A DNA stretch of 64,000 bases from Microtetraspora fusca. GTDB lineage: Bacteria > Actinomycetota > Actinomycetes > Streptosporangiales > Streptosporangiaceae. The notes below the pieces were generated by a model. That model was not told the origin of the DNA, did no database searches, and worked only from the letters and a program-made list of their open reading frames with translations. The translations under genes were made by a program, and so were the position numbers. Location of the stretch: the NCBI RefSeq assembly GCF_001570365.1, contig NZ_BBYK01000041.1, forward strand, positions 309,970 through 373,969, written 5' to 3'. Shown piece by piece: positions 1-8,974 of the stretch. Every line of letters starts with the position of its first letter. Within the stretch, counting starts at the first letter, position 1.

Positions 1-1
1 C

Positions 2-717
2 TGCCTGGACCTGCTCGGCTCGGCACGGGCCCGGCGCGAGAGCTACGTGGGCGAATGGATCCCGGAGCCGCTACCCGATCGTACGGAGTGGATCGGCGGG
101 CGGTCCGACGGCATCACCGTCGACCCGGCCGACCGGGTCACCCTCGACGAGTCGGTCAACATGGCCTTCCTCGTCGTGCTCGAGTCGATGACCCCGGCCG
201 AGCGCGTCACGTTCATCCTCCACGACGTCTTCCGCTACCCCTTCGCCGAAGTGGCCGAGATCGTCGGCCGTACCCCGGCGGCATGTCGCCAGCTGGCCTC
301 CTCCGCCCGCCGTCGCATCGGCGCGTCGCGGGCTCCCGCGACGCCGGCATCCCGGCAGGCCCGGATCGTCAGGGACTTCAAGCAGGCCTGGGGGCGAAGG
401 ACATCGAGGCCCTCGTCGGCCTCCTCGACCCCGACGCCACCGGAATCGCCGACGGCGGCGGCCTCGTCAGCGCGGTGCTCCGCCCGATCGAAGGCGCCGA
501 GCAGATCGCCCGCGTGTTGGTGGACATCGCCGACAAGGCACCCGGCATGGGGACCCTGGAGATCCTGGAGCGTACGGTCAACGGTCAGCCCGGCCTGGTG
601 GCTCGGCAGGACGGCGTCACCGTGGTGGTGATGGCGTTCGACATCGCAGGCGACCGGATCAAGCGCTTCTGGGCGGTACGGAACCCGGAGAAGCTCCGGC
701 CCTGGACGACGCGGTGA
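2..717 (+). pseudogene. ECF41/SigJ-type sigma factor, 5'-partial, frameshifted
   Basis: The reading frame is already open at base 2 and reads CLDLLGSARARRESYVGEW, the end of sigma region 2 in SigJ-like (ECF41) factors. Sigma region 4 follows at about 165-345 (ESMTPAERVTFILHDVF, then YPFAEVAEIVGRTPAACRQ). The frame then drifts into nonsense, while the +1 frame supplies the expected SnoaL-like C-terminal domain (AKDIEALVGLLDPDATGIAD onward) up to the stop at 715-717. The switch maps to the five-G run at 390-394; one added base would restore an uninterrupted protein reading KQAW-x-AKDIE. ECF41 factors are known to be controlled by this fused C-terminal domain rather than by an anti-sigma factor. 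This is therefore either a real frameshift mutation or a one-base homopolymer error. The gene start lies outside the window. Confidence 0.85.
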
Positions 718-828
718 CGCGCCGCCCACATCCTCGGGGCTCGGCACCTCACGCGGAGCCGAGGGCTGTGCGCGAACCATGACCGGCTTGGACCTGAACG
801 ATCAAACTCCCTCTAGGAGCGGCGAAGC

Positions 829-1371
829 ATGTCAACCGTGACCACGCTCAGCGAGCTGACCGGCGACTACGTCCTCGACACCGCCCGTACGCGGATCGGC
901 TTCGGCGCCCGGCACACGATGGCCACCAGAGTGCGCGGGCGGTTCGAGGAGTTCGAGGGCGGCGCGCACCTGGACGGCGACGACCCGTCGAAGTCCAGCG
1001 CCCGGCTCACCGTCCAGGCCAAGAGCATCCAGACCGGCAACCGGCGGCGCGACGACCACCTGCGCGGCACGTTCCTGTACGTGGACGACCACCCGGCCCT
1101 CACCTTTATCTCCACCACGGTGCGGTCCGCCGGCCCGGCCGGCTTCACGGTCACCGGTGACCTGACCATCCGTGGCGTGACCAAGCCGGTGACCGTGGAC
1201 TTCGAGCTGACCAGCGCCGAGGACGATCCGCGGGGCGGCTTCCGGGTCCGCTTCACGGGCAGGACCACCATCGACCGCAACGACTGGAACGTGAACTGGA
1301 ACGCCGCAACAAGGATCATGGTCGGCCCGAAGGTGACGCTGGAGTTGGACGTCACCGCGATCCGCCGGTAG
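829..1371 (+). CDS. YceI family protein
   Basis: This 180-residue protein has the YceI-like lipocalin-fold pattern. It opens with LTGDYVLDTARTRIGF and continues through GFGARHTMATRVRGRF, DDHLRGTFLYVDDHPALTF, an ITIRGVTKPV-like strand (LTIRGVTKPVTVDFEL) and NWNAATRIMVGPKVTLELDV at the end. Family members bind polyisoprenoids or other amphiphiles, and some act in stress responses. No signal peptide is visible, so it is probably cytoplasmic, as for most actinobacterial members. The ATG at 829 is preceded by AGGAG at about 815. It lies 111 bp behind the sigma factor on the same strand, so co-transcription is possible but unproven. Assignment to the family is firm; the ligand is unknown. Confidence 0.92.
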   Translation: MSTVTTLSELTGDYVLDTARTRIGFGARHTMATRVRGRFEEFEGGAHLDGDDPSKSSARLTVQAKSIQTGNRRRDDHLRGTFLYVDDHPALTFISTTVRSAGPAGFTVTGDLTIRGVTKPVTVDFELTSAEDDPRGGFRVRFTGRTTIDRNDWNVNWNAATRIMVGPKVTLELDVTAIRR

Positions 1372-1453
1372 GCGGCCGACGGCGGTGTGCGCGGTCTCCG
1401 GTTCGGCCGTGAGCCGGAGACCGCCCTCGACGTCGACGGTCGGGAGAGTCTCG

Positions 1454-2239
1454 TCAGGCGACGATCGCGACGACCGCGGAGGCGTAGCCGACGGCCTCGA
1501 GCGCCGACTTCACCGTGCCGTCGAGGTTGAGCTTGACGCTGTTCTTGCAGCTCACCTGGTAGCTCGAGGACGCGCGCCAGGCCGTGGGGAGGGAGGAGAC
1601 GGTGCCCGACTTGCTCCAGTTGTGGTCACGGGAGCCGGAGTCGAACGTTCCGTGGAGTCGTCCGAAGGTCTCGAACACGAAGGCGGAGCCCGACGACATG
1701 CGGACGACGCAGACACCGGTGTAGTTGTAGCTGGTGGCGCCCGAGTCGTGCATGTGCCCGGACCACTGGTACGTCCCGTTGTCGTACAGGGTCAGCGACG
1801 TCCACCCGCCGACCGGGACCCCTCCGCTGAAGGTGACCTTGCGGTTGACGACGATCGGCGAGGCCGGCTTGGACGACGAGGCGAGGCGGCCGGCCGCGGC
1901 GGCGTTGTCGGCCTGCGCCTGGCTGCGTACGGCGGGGGTGACGCAGACGTCGTCGCCGGAGAACGCCTCGCGCCAGACGTAGCCGGTCACGCAGGTGTGC
2001 GGGCCGTACGCGCCGTTGGTCCAGCGGGACGCCTTGACGGCGTTGTCCTGAGCGGTCTGGGTGCGTACGGCGGGCGTGACGCAGACGTGGTCGGAGGGGC
2101 GGGCCTCGCGCCAGACGTAGCCCTGAGCGCAGGTGTCGGGACCGTAGCCGGCGGCGGACGCGGGCGCGGCGGCGACGACGGGCAGGACCCCGAGGCCGGT
2201 GATCGCGGCGGTGGCGAGACCAAGTGCGGTGCGCTTCAT
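1454..2239 (-). CDS. Secreted protein with duplicated Cys-containing repeat
   Basis: This 261-residue protein starts with a Sec signal peptide (MKRTALGLATAAITGLGVLP ending near ASA). Two tandem copies of a roughly 42-residue unit follow, at about residues 31-72 and 77-118. Both contain YGP-x-TC-x-x-GYVWREA, then D-x-VCVTPAVR and a Q-x-x-DNA segment; each copy carries two Cys, probably disulfide-bonded outside the cell. The remaining 140 residues look like a beta-rich domain (about 140-240) with further Cys residues. The ATG is preceded by AGGAGAT. Repeats of this kind are common in secreted actinobacterial proteins, but no enzymatic function can be assigned. It is transcribed away from the amidase gene across a 385-bp divergent spacer. 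Confidence 0.8.
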   Translation of the reverse strand: MKRTALGLATAAITGLGVLPVVAAAPASAAGYGPDTCAQGYVWREARPSDHVCVTPAVRTQTAQDNAVKASRWTNGAYGPHTCVTGYVWREAFSGDDVCVTPAVRSQAQADNAAAAGRLASSSKPASPIVVNRKVTFSGGVPVGGWTSLTLYDNGTYQWSGHMHDSGATSYNYTGVCVVRMSSGSAFVFETFGRLHGTFDSGSRDHNWSKSGTVSSLPTAWRASSSYQVSCKNSVKLNLDGTVKSALEAVGYASAVVAIVA

Positions 2240-2624
2240 GGTGATCTCCTGAGAGCGGATGCTTCCCGGCGTGACCCTTGCCTTCCGGGCTCGTGTACCG
2301 AGTGAAAGCCCGCCCGGTTACATGTCCCTTGAGCGCGGCCTGCGTAGCGCTTTGTAAGGAGCCTGCAAGGCGCGCCGCCCCTGTCGGGGCGACGTCGGAA
2401 CCGATCGCTCGCCGGCCGGCGAAGGGATCTCCACATGTCGGGGTGCTGCGCGACCAGGAGTACCAGCAAAAAGTATGAAAAGGATGTTATTCATTTGGTA
2501 ATGCGGTTAGGGTCTCTTTGCCGGATTCCCTGGTCGAGCGCGTGGATGAACCGCCGGTTCCGGACCTTTCCATGCCTGGGCGTCCGGCGGTCCCCGTCCG
2601 CCTCGCCCATCCGGGAGTACGTCC
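2240..2624. other. Divergent intergenic region without a gene
   Basis: This 385-bp spacer separates the secreted repeat protein (minus) from the amidase (plus). No convincing open frame was found in it. It contains one markedly AT-rich block at about 2466-2512, the most promoter-like stretch locally, but no clear paired -35/-10 hexamers. On the minus strand TTGCAG and TACGCA lie about 16 bases apart upstream of 2239 and are a weak promoter candidate. Confidence 0.5.
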
Positions 2625-3578
2625 GTGGCCATCGACCTCGTCTCTCGCGCCGCGTGGGGCGCCCGCGCGCCCAGGGGTTCCTACTCGCGGCTGACCTCCA
2701 CCAGGGGAGTCAAGGTCCACTACACCGGAGGCAGGGTCGATCCCGCCATCGTGGACGACCACGCCAAGTGCGTGGCGATGGTGAAGTCCATCCAGAACTT
2801 CCACATGGACGGCAACGGATGGATGGACACCGGATACTCCATGATCGCTTGCCCGCACCGGAAGGTGTTCGTCGGACGGGGGCCGCACAACCTGCCCGCG
2901 GCCAACGGGGCCGGTCTCAACTCCGGGCACTACGCCGTGCTCGGTCTGGTCGGGAACTCCGGCCTGGTCACACCGCCCGACGGGCTCCTGGACGCGATCC
3001 TCGACGCGGTCGAGTACCTCCGTGACAAGGGTGGCGCGGGCAAGGAGATCAAGGGGCACCGGGACGGCTACTCCACCGACTGCCCCGGCGACGCCCTGTA
3101 CGCCTGGGTGCGCAAGGGCGCGCCACGCCCGGGAGGCGGGGGCCAGCAACCCGATCCCGGATCCACCCCGAAGTGGCCCGGACGGCTGCTGAAATATCCG
3201 CCCATCATGCGAGGTGAGGACGTCCGCACCTGGCAGCGGCAGATGGCCCGCCTCGGGTACGCGATCGAGGCCGACGGCGCCTACGGTCCCAAGTCCAAGG
3301 CCGTGTGCGTCACGTTCCAGAAGGACCGGAGCCTCGACCCCGACGGCATCGTCGGCCCGCTGACCTGGAACGCCGCCTTCGCGTCGGCGGCCCGCTCCGC
3401 GACCGCCTCCCCTGCCGCCGTGCCGACCTCCGACGCTGCGCTGATCGCCGACCCGGCCGCGAACGCCGACCCCGCTCCCGCCGCCGATGCCGCACCGGTC
3501 GCCGAGCCTGAGGCGTCTTCCGAAGCGGCGCCGCCCGCCGAGCCGGCGCGCTCCGAGCCAGACACGCCCGGGGCCTGA
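2625..3578 (+). CDS. N-acetylmuramoyl-L-alanine amidase with peptidoglycan-binding domain
   Basis: This 317-residue protein has an Amidase_2/PGRP-type catalytic domain at about residues 1-165. VHYTGG near residue 31 gives the first zinc His; GHRDGYSTDCPGD near 145-157 gives the second His and the Cys ligand. A PG_binding_1 domain follows at about 187-250 (GEDVRTWQRQMARLGY, then DGIVGPLTWNAAF). The last 60 residues are a low-complexity Ala/Pro/Glu tail. The enzyme should cut the MurNAc-L-Ala bond of peptidoglycan. The start is GTG at 2625 with GGGAG upstream. No signal peptide is present, unlike most secreted host amidases. This resembles actinophage endolysins or host proteins released by lysis, but no holin or phage gene is nearby. 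Confidence 0.88.
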   Translation: MAIDLVSRAAWGARAPRGSYSRLTSTRGVKVHYTGGRVDPAIVDDHAKCVAMVKSIQNFHMDGNGWMDTGYSMIACPHRKVFVGRGPHNLPAANGAGLNSGHYAVLGLVGNSGLVTPPDGLLDAILDAVEYLRDKGGAGKEIKGHRDGYSTDCPGDALYAWVRKGAPRPGGGGQQPDPGSTPKWPGRLLKYPPIMRGEDVRTWQRQMARLGYAIEADGAYGPKSKAVCVTFQKDRSLDPDGIVGPLTWNAAFASAARSATASPAAVPTSDAALIADPAANADPAPAADAAPVAEPEASSEAAPPAEPARSEPDTPGA

Positions 3579-3930
3579 GCGGCGCGCACCGGAACGCCGC
3601 AGGCGCTCGGTCTGCTGTACTCCGTGGAGGGGTCGCCTCGCCGACCTTCGGCTGGACCGCCCACGTGCACCGGCACGGGCTCACTGTGATCGTCTCGGCC
3701 GCGCTGTGGGGCGTCTCGGTGGCGATTTCCGCGATCATGCCGAGCGCGTGGCGCTCGTGTGACGGTGTCGGCTCGCCCCGTTGACACGCTCTCCGGAACG
3801 AACGCCGCAGATTCAGCCCGTGGCCTGGGAGTGGGCGGGCCGCCGCACCCGGCGAGAATAGGGGATGCCCCTTCTCATAGACCGGGACCCGGATAAATGT
3901 TCTGGGGACGATACGCCTAGCATCCCTCGC
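3579..3930. other. Intergenic region between amidase and mutA
   Basis: This 352-bp stretch has no intact gene. It includes a short frame resembling one helix of an MFS transporter (listed separately). Just before mutA there is a TAGCAT hexamer seven bases upstream of the ATG at 3931, which would suit a leaderless transcript. No cobalamin riboswitch-like structure was recognised. Confidence 0.5.
3635..3784 (+). pseudogene. Possible MFS transporter remnant
   Basis: The frame ending at the TGA at 3782-3784 reads FGWTAHVHRHGLTVIVSAAL and continues as a hydrophobic stretch WGVSVAISAIMPSAW. This resembles a cytoplasmic loop plus one membrane helix of a major facilitator transporter. It has no credible start codon and is only about 45 residues long. 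If real, it is the last trace of a deleted gene; a chance hydrophobic frame is also possible. Confidence 0.25.
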
Positions 3931-5760
3931 ATGACGGTGCCGCCTCTTGAATTCGCCGCAGGATTCCCGCCCGGCACGCGGGAGCAGTGGCGCACGCTCG
4001 CACTCGGAGTCCTCAGGAAGTCCGGCGTCCTCCCCGAGGACGCCGCGCCCGCCGCCGCGGAGGAGGCGCTGTCCTCCACGACGTACGACGGCGTGACGAT
4101 CGCCCCCCTCCACGACGCCTCGGACCTGCCCGACGCCCCGCGCGTCGTGCGGCCCGCCGGCCCCTGGGACGTACGGCAGCGCCACGCGCACCCGGATCCG
4201 GCGGTCACCGGGGAGGCGGTCCTGGCCGACCTGGAGAACGGTGTCACCTCCATCTGGCTGGACCTGATCTCCATCGGTCCCGAGGCGCTGCCGCGGGTGC
4301 TCGACCGGGTCCTCCTCGACCTCGCCCCGGTGGTCCTGGAGGCGGGCGACCGGGCGCTCGAGGCGGCGACCGCGTTCCTCGACCTGCTCACCGAGCGCGG
4401 CGTGACCCCTCCCGGTGGCAACCTCGGCCTCGACCCGCTCGGCGCGCGGGCCCGGGGCGCGAGCCCTTCGCCCGGATTCGACCTCGGACGCGAGGACGCC
4501 TTCCCCCGCGCCACTGACGCGGTCGGTGATCTCCTGCGGCGCTGCGCGCGCGACTTCCCGGCGTTGCGGACGTTCGTCGTCGACGCCCTGCCGTACCACG
4601 ACGCGGGGGCCGGCGACGCGGAGGAGCTGGGCTGCTCGATCGCCACGGGCGTCGCCTACCTGCGGACGATGACCGCCGCGGGGCTCTCCGTCGAGCAGGC
4701 GCTCGGGCAGCTCGAGTTCCGCTACGCGGCCACCGCCGACCAGTTCCTCACGATCGCCAAGCTCCGCGCCGCCCGGCGGCTGTGGGCCCGGGTCGCGGAG
4801 GTCGTCGGCGGCTCCGGGGAGCAGCTCCAGCACGCCGTCACCTCCTCGGCGATGATGACCGAGAGGGACCCGTGGGTGAACATGCTCCGCACCACGCTGG
4901 CCTGCTTCGGGGCGGGGGTGGGCGGCGCGGACGCGGTGACCGTGCAGCCGTTCGACGCCGTCCTCGGCCTGCCCGACGCGTTCGCCCGGCGCATCGCCCG
5001 CAACACGCAGGCGCTGCTCCTCGAGGAGGCGGGCGTGGCGCGCGTCCTCGACCCGGCGGGCGGCTCCTGGTACGTGGAGCGGCTCACCGCCGACCTGGCC
5101 GAGAGCGCCTGGGCGTGGTTCCAGGACATCGAGCGCGCGGGCGGGATGGCCGTCGCCCTGGAGCGGCTCGTCCCCGAGCGGCTGGCCGCCACCCGCGCCG
5201 CGCGCGCGGACGCCGTCGCCCACCGCCGCGATCCGATCACCGGGGTCAGCGAGTTCCCCAACCTGACGGAGCGGCTGCCGGAGCGCGAGCCGGGCCACGG
5301 CCTCGCCGGCGCCCCTTCCGGCGAGGGGCTGCCCCGCGTCCGGTACGCCGAGGAGTTCGAGGCGCTGCGCGACCTCGCCGACGCCCAGGACGAGCGGCCC
5401 ACCGTGTTCCTCGCCACCATCGGGCCGGTCGCCGTGCACACGGCTCGCACGTCGTTCGCGGCCAACCTCTTCGCGGCCGGCGGCGTCGCCACCGTGACCA
5501 GCGGGCCGGGCACCGACGCCGCGGCCATCGCCGCCGCGTTCCGCGACGCCGGCACGCCGGTCGCCTGCCTGTGCTCCAGCGACCGCCTGTACGGCGAGCA
5601 CGCCGAGGCGGTGGCGGCGGCGCTCCGCGAGGCGGGGGCTCGGCGCGTGTGGCTGGCCGGGAAGGGCGAGTATGAGGGAGTGGACGACCGTGTGTACGCC
5701 GGCTGCGACGCGCTCGGCGTGCTCCGCACGACCTTCGATGATCTGGGAGTGACCCGATGA
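3931..5760 (+). CDS. mutA: Methylmalonyl-CoA mutase small (beta) subunit
   Basis: This 609-residue protein aligns in layout with the non-catalytic subunit of heterodimeric methylmalonyl-CoA mutase. It has a TIM-barrel-like N-terminal region ([20 protein letters not shown], then [12 protein letters not shown] and [20 protein letters not shown]) and a C-terminal Rossmann-like domain. It lacks the DxHxxG cobalamin-binding motif found in MutB, as expected for this subunit. The enzyme interconverts (R)-methylmalonyl-CoA and succinyl-CoA, linking propionate metabolism and the supply of polyketide extender units to the TCA cycle. ATG at 3931 is preferred; an in-frame ATG at 3865 would add 22 non-conserved residues. 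The stop overlaps the mutB start (ATGA), indicating translational coupling. Confidence 0.95.
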   Translation: MTVPPLEFAAGFPPGTREQWRTLALGVLRKSGVLPEDAAPAAAEEALSSTTYDGVTIAPLHDASDLPDAPRVVRPAGPWDVRQRHAHPDPAVTGEAVLADLENGVTSIWLDLISIGPEALPRVLDRVLLDLAPVVLEAGDRALEAATAFLDLLTERGVTPPGGNLGLDPLGARARGASPSPGFDLGREDAFPRATDAVGDLLRRCARDFPALRTFVVDALPYHDAGAGDAEELGCSIATGVAYLRTMTAAGLSVEQALGQLEFRYAATADQFLTIAKLRAARRLWARVAEVVGGSGEQLQHAVTSSAMMTERDPWVNMLRTTLACFGAGVGGADAVTVQPFDAVLGLPDAFARRIARNTQALLLEEAGVARVLDPAGGSWYVERLTADLAESAWAWFQDIERAGGMAVALERLVPERLAATRAARADAVAHRRDPITGVSEFPNLTERLPEREPGHGLAGAPSGEGLPRVRYAEEFEALRDLADAQDERPTVFLATIGPVAVHTARTSFAANLFAAGGVATVTSGPGTDAAAIAAAFRDAGTPVACLCSSDRLYGEHAEAVAAALREAGARRVWLAGKGEYEGVDDRVYAGCDALGVLRTTFDDLGVTR

Positions 5761-7874
5761 CCATCCCTGACTTCTCGGGAATCGACCTGGGCCCCGGGGC
5801 GGGGGCCGTGCCGGACGTCGACGGCGCCGTGTGGGAGACGCCGGAGGGCATCGAGGTCAAGCCGTTCTACGCCGCCGGGGACCTCAAGGGGATCGACTTC
5901 CTGGAGACCTACCCCGGCATGCCGCCGTACCTGCGCGGGCCGTATCCCACCATGTACGTCAACCAGCCGTGGACGATCCGCCAGTACGCCGGTTTCTCCA
6001 CTGCCGAGGAGTCGAACGCGTTCTACCGGCGCAACCTCGCCGCCGGGCAGAAGGGCCTGTCGGTCGCGTTCGACCTGGCCACGCACCGGGGCTACGACTC
6101 CGACCACCCCCGGGTCGCGGGCGACGTCGGCATGGCCGGCGTCGCGATCGACTCGATCTACGACATGCGGCAGCTCTTCGACGGGATCCCCCTCGACCGG
6201 ATGAGCGTGTCGATGACCATGAACGGCGCGGTCCTGCCGATCCTCGCGCTCTACATCGTGGCGGCCGAGGAGCAGGGGGTGACCCCGGAGCAGCTCGCCG
6301 GGACCATCCAGAACGACATCCTCAAGGAGTTCATGGTCCGGAACACCTACATCTACCCGCCGGGACCGTCGATGCGGATCATCTCCGACATCTTCGCGTA
6401 CACCTCGCGGCGGATGCCGAAGTTCAACTCCATCTCGATCTCCGGCTACCACATCCAGGAGGCCGGGGCGACCTGCGACCTGGAGCTGGCCTACACCCTC
6501 GCCGACGGCGTCGAGTACCTGCGGGCCGGGGTGGCCGCGGGCCTGGACATCGACGCGTTCGCGCCGCGCCTGTCGTTCTTCTGGTGCATCGGCATGAACT
6601 TCTTCATGGAGGTCGCCAAGCTCCGCGCGGCCCGGCTGCTGTGGGCCGAGCTGGTCCGCGGCTTCGGGGCGAAGAACCCCAAGTCGCTGTCCCTGCGTAC
6701 GCACAGCCAGACCTCCGGCTGGTCCCTGACCGCCCAGGACGTGTTCAACAACGTCGCACGGACCTGCGTGGAGGCGATGGCCGCCACCCAGGGGCACACG
6801 CAGTCGCTGCACACCAACGCGCTGGACGAGGCGCTCGCCCTGCCGACGGACTTCTCCGCCCGGATCGCCCGCAACACGCAGCTCCTGCTCCAGCAGGAGT
6901 CGGGCACCTGCCGGGTGATCGACCCGTGGGGCGGCTCGTACTACGTCGAGCGGCTCACCAACGATCTCGCCGCGCGGGCGTGGGGGCACATCCAGGAGGT
7001 CGAGCGGGCCGGAGGGATGGCCCGCGCCATCGACCAGGGGCTGCCCAAGCTCCGCATCGAGGAGGCGGCGGCCCGCACCCAGGCGCGCATCGACTCCGGC
7101 CATCAGCCGGTCATCGGGGTCAACAAGTACCGCCCGCAGGCCGACGAGCCGATCGAGGTGCTCAAGGTCGACAACACGGCGGTGCGCGAGCAGCAGCTCG
7201 AGAAGCTCCGCAGACTGCGCGAGGAGCGCTCCCAGGCCGACGTGGACGCCGCGCTCGACGCGCTCACCAGGGCGGCGGCCGAGGGCGGGAACCTGCTGGA
7301 GCTGGCCGTGGACGCGGCGCGCGCCAAGGCCACCGTGGGGGAGATCTCGGCCGCGCTGGAGAAGGTGTTCGGACGGCACGCCGCGGAGATCCGTACCATC
7401 TCGGGCGTGTACCGCGAGGAGGTGGGCCAGGGAGTGGACGAGGTCCGCGCGGCCTGTGCCGAGTTCGAGAAGGCCGAGGGCCGCCGCCCGAGGATCCTGG
7501 TCGCCAAGATGGGCCAGGACGGGCACGACCGGGGCCAGAAGGTGATCGCGACCGGCTTCGCCGACCTCGGCTTCGACGTCGACGTCGGCCCGCTGTTCCA
7601 GACGCCGGAGGAGGTCGCGCGCCAGGCGGTGGAGGCCGACGTCCACATCGTCGGCGTCTCGTCGCTCGCCGCCGGGCACCTGACGCTGGTCCCGGCGCTG
7701 AGGCGGGCGCTGCACGACCTCGGCGCGGACGACATCATGATCGTGGTCGGCGGCGTGATCCCGCCGGGCGACTTCGACGCGCTCCGCGAGGCCGGAGCGG
7801 CGGCGATCTTTCCGCCCGGCACCGTGATCGCGGACGCCGCCCTCGACCTGCTGCGCGCTCTCTCCCACGCGTGA
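5757..7874 (+). CDS. mutB: Methylmalonyl-CoA mutase large (alpha) subunit
   Basis: This 705-residue protein is the catalytic, adenosylcobalamin-dependent subunit. The substrate-binding barrel is evident from [33 protein letters not shown] and the conserved [15 protein letters not shown] segment. The C-terminal B12 domain carries [19 protein letters not shown], whose DGHDRG is the DxHxxG motif with the cobalt-coordinating His, followed by the [12 protein letters not shown] and [10 protein letters not shown] elements. Its length is typical of the family. The ATG overlaps the mutA stop by four bases, and meaB follows with almost no gap, so all three genes form one operon for mutase assembly, catalysis and maintenance. 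Confidence 0.97.
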   Translation: MTIPDFSGIDLGPGAGAVPDVDGAVWETPEGIEVKPFYAAGDLKGIDFLETYPGMPPYLRGPYPTMYVNQPWTIRQYAGFSTAEESNAFYRRNLAAGQKGLSVAFDLATHRGYDSDHPRVAGDVGMAGVAIDSIYDMRQLFDGIPLDRMSVSMTMNGAVLPILALYIVAAEEQGVTPEQLAGTIQNDILKEFMVRNTYIYPPGPSMRIISDIFAYTSRRMPKFNSISISGYHIQEAGATCDLELAYTLADGVEYLRAGVAAGLDIDAFAPRLSFFWCIGMNFFMEVAKLRAARLLWAELVRGFGAKNPKSLSLRTHSQTSGWSLTAQDVFNNVARTCVEAMAATQGHTQSLHTNALDEALALPTDFSARIARNTQLLLQQESGTCRVIDPWGGSYYVERLTNDLAARAWGHIQEVERAGGMARAIDQGLPKLRIEEAAARTQARIDSGHQPVIGVNKYRPQADEPIEVLKVDNTAVREQQLEKLRRLREERSQADVDAALDALTRAAAEGGNLLELAVDAARAKATVGEISAALEKVFGRHAAEIRTISGVYREEVGQGVDEVRAACAEFEKAEGRRPRILVAKMGQDGHDRGQKVIATGFADLGFDVDVGPLFQTPEEVARQAVEADVHIVGVSSLAAGHLTLVPALRRALHDLGADDIMIVVGGVIPPGDFDALREAGAAAIFPPGTVIADAALDLLRALSHA

Positions 7875-7876
7875 CC

Positions 7877-8842
7877 ATGGGGAACGCGCTGAATGACTAC
7901 GTCACCGGAGTGCTGGCGGGCGACCGGCGGTGGATCGCCCGCTCCATCACGCTGGTGGAGTCCACCCGCGCCGACCACCGCGACCTCGCGCAACGCCTGC
8001 TCGCCGAGCTGACCCCGCACGCGGGGAAGGCCCGGCGGGTGGGCGTCAGCGGGGTGCCGGGGGCCGGGAAGTCCACGTTCATCGAGGCTCTCGGCACCCA
8101 CCTCACCGGGCGCGGCCACCGGGTGGCGGTGCTCGCCGTCGACCCGTCGTCGCGGCGCTCGGGGGGCAGCATCCTCGGCGACAAGACCCGGATGGCACGG
8201 CTGGCCACCGACCCGAACGCCTTCATCCGGCCGTCCCCCACCGCGGGCACCCTCGGCGGCGTCGCCGCGGCCACCCGGGAGGCGATGGTCGTCGTCGAGG
8301 CGGCCGGCTATGACATCGTCCTCGTGGAGACCGTCGGCGTCGGGCAGTCCGAGACCGCCGTCGCCGACATGGTCGACACGTTCCTCCTGCTCACCCTCGC
8401 CCGTACGGGCGACCAGCTCCAGGGCATCAAGAAGGGCGTCCTGGAGCTGGCCGACGTGATCGCGGTCAACAAGGCGGACGGCGAGCACGAGGTGGCCGCG
8501 CGCCAGGCCGCGCGCGAGCTCGCCGGGGCGCTGCGGTTCCTGCGATCCGGGGAGACGGCCCCGGTCCTGACCTGCAGCGGGCTGAGCGGCGCCGGGCTGG
8601 AGGAGCTGTGGAAGCACGTCGTACGCCACCAGGAGGGCATCGACCTGGCGGGCAAGCGGCGTCGCCAGCAGGTCGAGTGGACGTGGGCGCTGGTGCGTGA
8701 CCGGCTGCTCGCCCGGCTGCACGAGAAGACCGCCTCGATCGCCCCGGAGATCGAGCGGCAGGTGCTCGACGGGAGCCTCACGCCCGGCCAGGCCGCGGAC
8801 CGGATCCTCGCCGTATTTTCGGGTCCGGCCGGGGATTTGTGA
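7877..8842 (+). CDS. meaB: Methylmalonyl-CoA mutase-associated GTPase MeaB
   Basis: This 321-residue G3E-family P-loop GTPase has Walker [10 protein letters not shown] at about residues 58-66, [19 protein letters not shown], the ETVGVGQSE switch region and a NKAD base-specificity motif. MeaB/MMAA proteins gate loading of adenosylcobalamin onto methylmalonyl-CoA mutase and protect it from oxidative inactivation. The C-terminal helix used for dimerisation is present. The ATG at 7877 starts two bases after the mutB stop. A GTG at 7871, in the same frame and overlapping the mutB stop (GTGA), is an alternative that adds two residues. The mutAB-meaB order supports the assignment. Confidence 0.94.
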   Translation: MGNALNDYVTGVLAGDRRWIARSITLVESTRADHRDLAQRLLAELTPHAGKARRVGVSGVPGAGKSTFIEALGTHLTGRGHRVAVLAVDPSSRRSGGSILGDKTRMARLATDPNAFIRPSPTAGTLGGVAAATREAMVVVEAAGYDIVLVETVGVGQSETAVADMVDTFLLLTLARTGDQLQGIKKGVLELADVIAVNKADGEHEVAARQAARELAGALRFLRSGETAPVLTCSGLSGAGLEELWKHVVRHQEGIDLAGKRRRQQVEWTWALVRDRLLARLHEKTASIAPEIERQVLDGSLTPGQAADRILAVFSGPAGDL

Positions 8843-8946
8843 CAAGCGGGACACGTGATTTCCTCCCGGGTGTTACAGACCGCTACCCCCGGGTGAGGAG
8901 CGCCGCCGGCGCGCGGATTTCCTCACAGGCTGTGATGCCACCATGG

Positions 8947-8970
8947 CCCCGTTGTCGACGAACGGGGAGG
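8947..8970 (+). promoter_or_regulatory. Hairpin overlapping the ribosome binding site
   Basis: CCCCGTT (8947-8953) and AACGGGG (8961-8967) are perfect complements around a 7-base loop. The right arm runs straight into the GGGGAGG Shine-Dalgarno that serves the ATG at 8975. In RNA this would partly sequester the ribosome binding site. The structure is seen directly; a regulatory role is inference. Confidence 0.4.
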
Positions 8971-8974
8971 CACC

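Noticed and set aside
3579-3930. Cobalamin riboswitch before the B12-dependent mutase operon
   Set aside because: No B12-box-like sequence or compact stem set was found in the 350-bp upstream region.
3310-5601. A 763-codon minus-strand frame opposite mutA
   Set aside because: It has the same shadow pattern as the frame opposite mutB and spans several intergenic boundaries without any recognisable domain.
4722-7868. A 1048-codon open frame on the minus strand opposite mutA and mutB
   Set aside because: It is the codon-position mirror of two clearly conserved genes in high-GC DNA. Its translation is low-complexity Arg/Gly/Val/Asp text with no domain.
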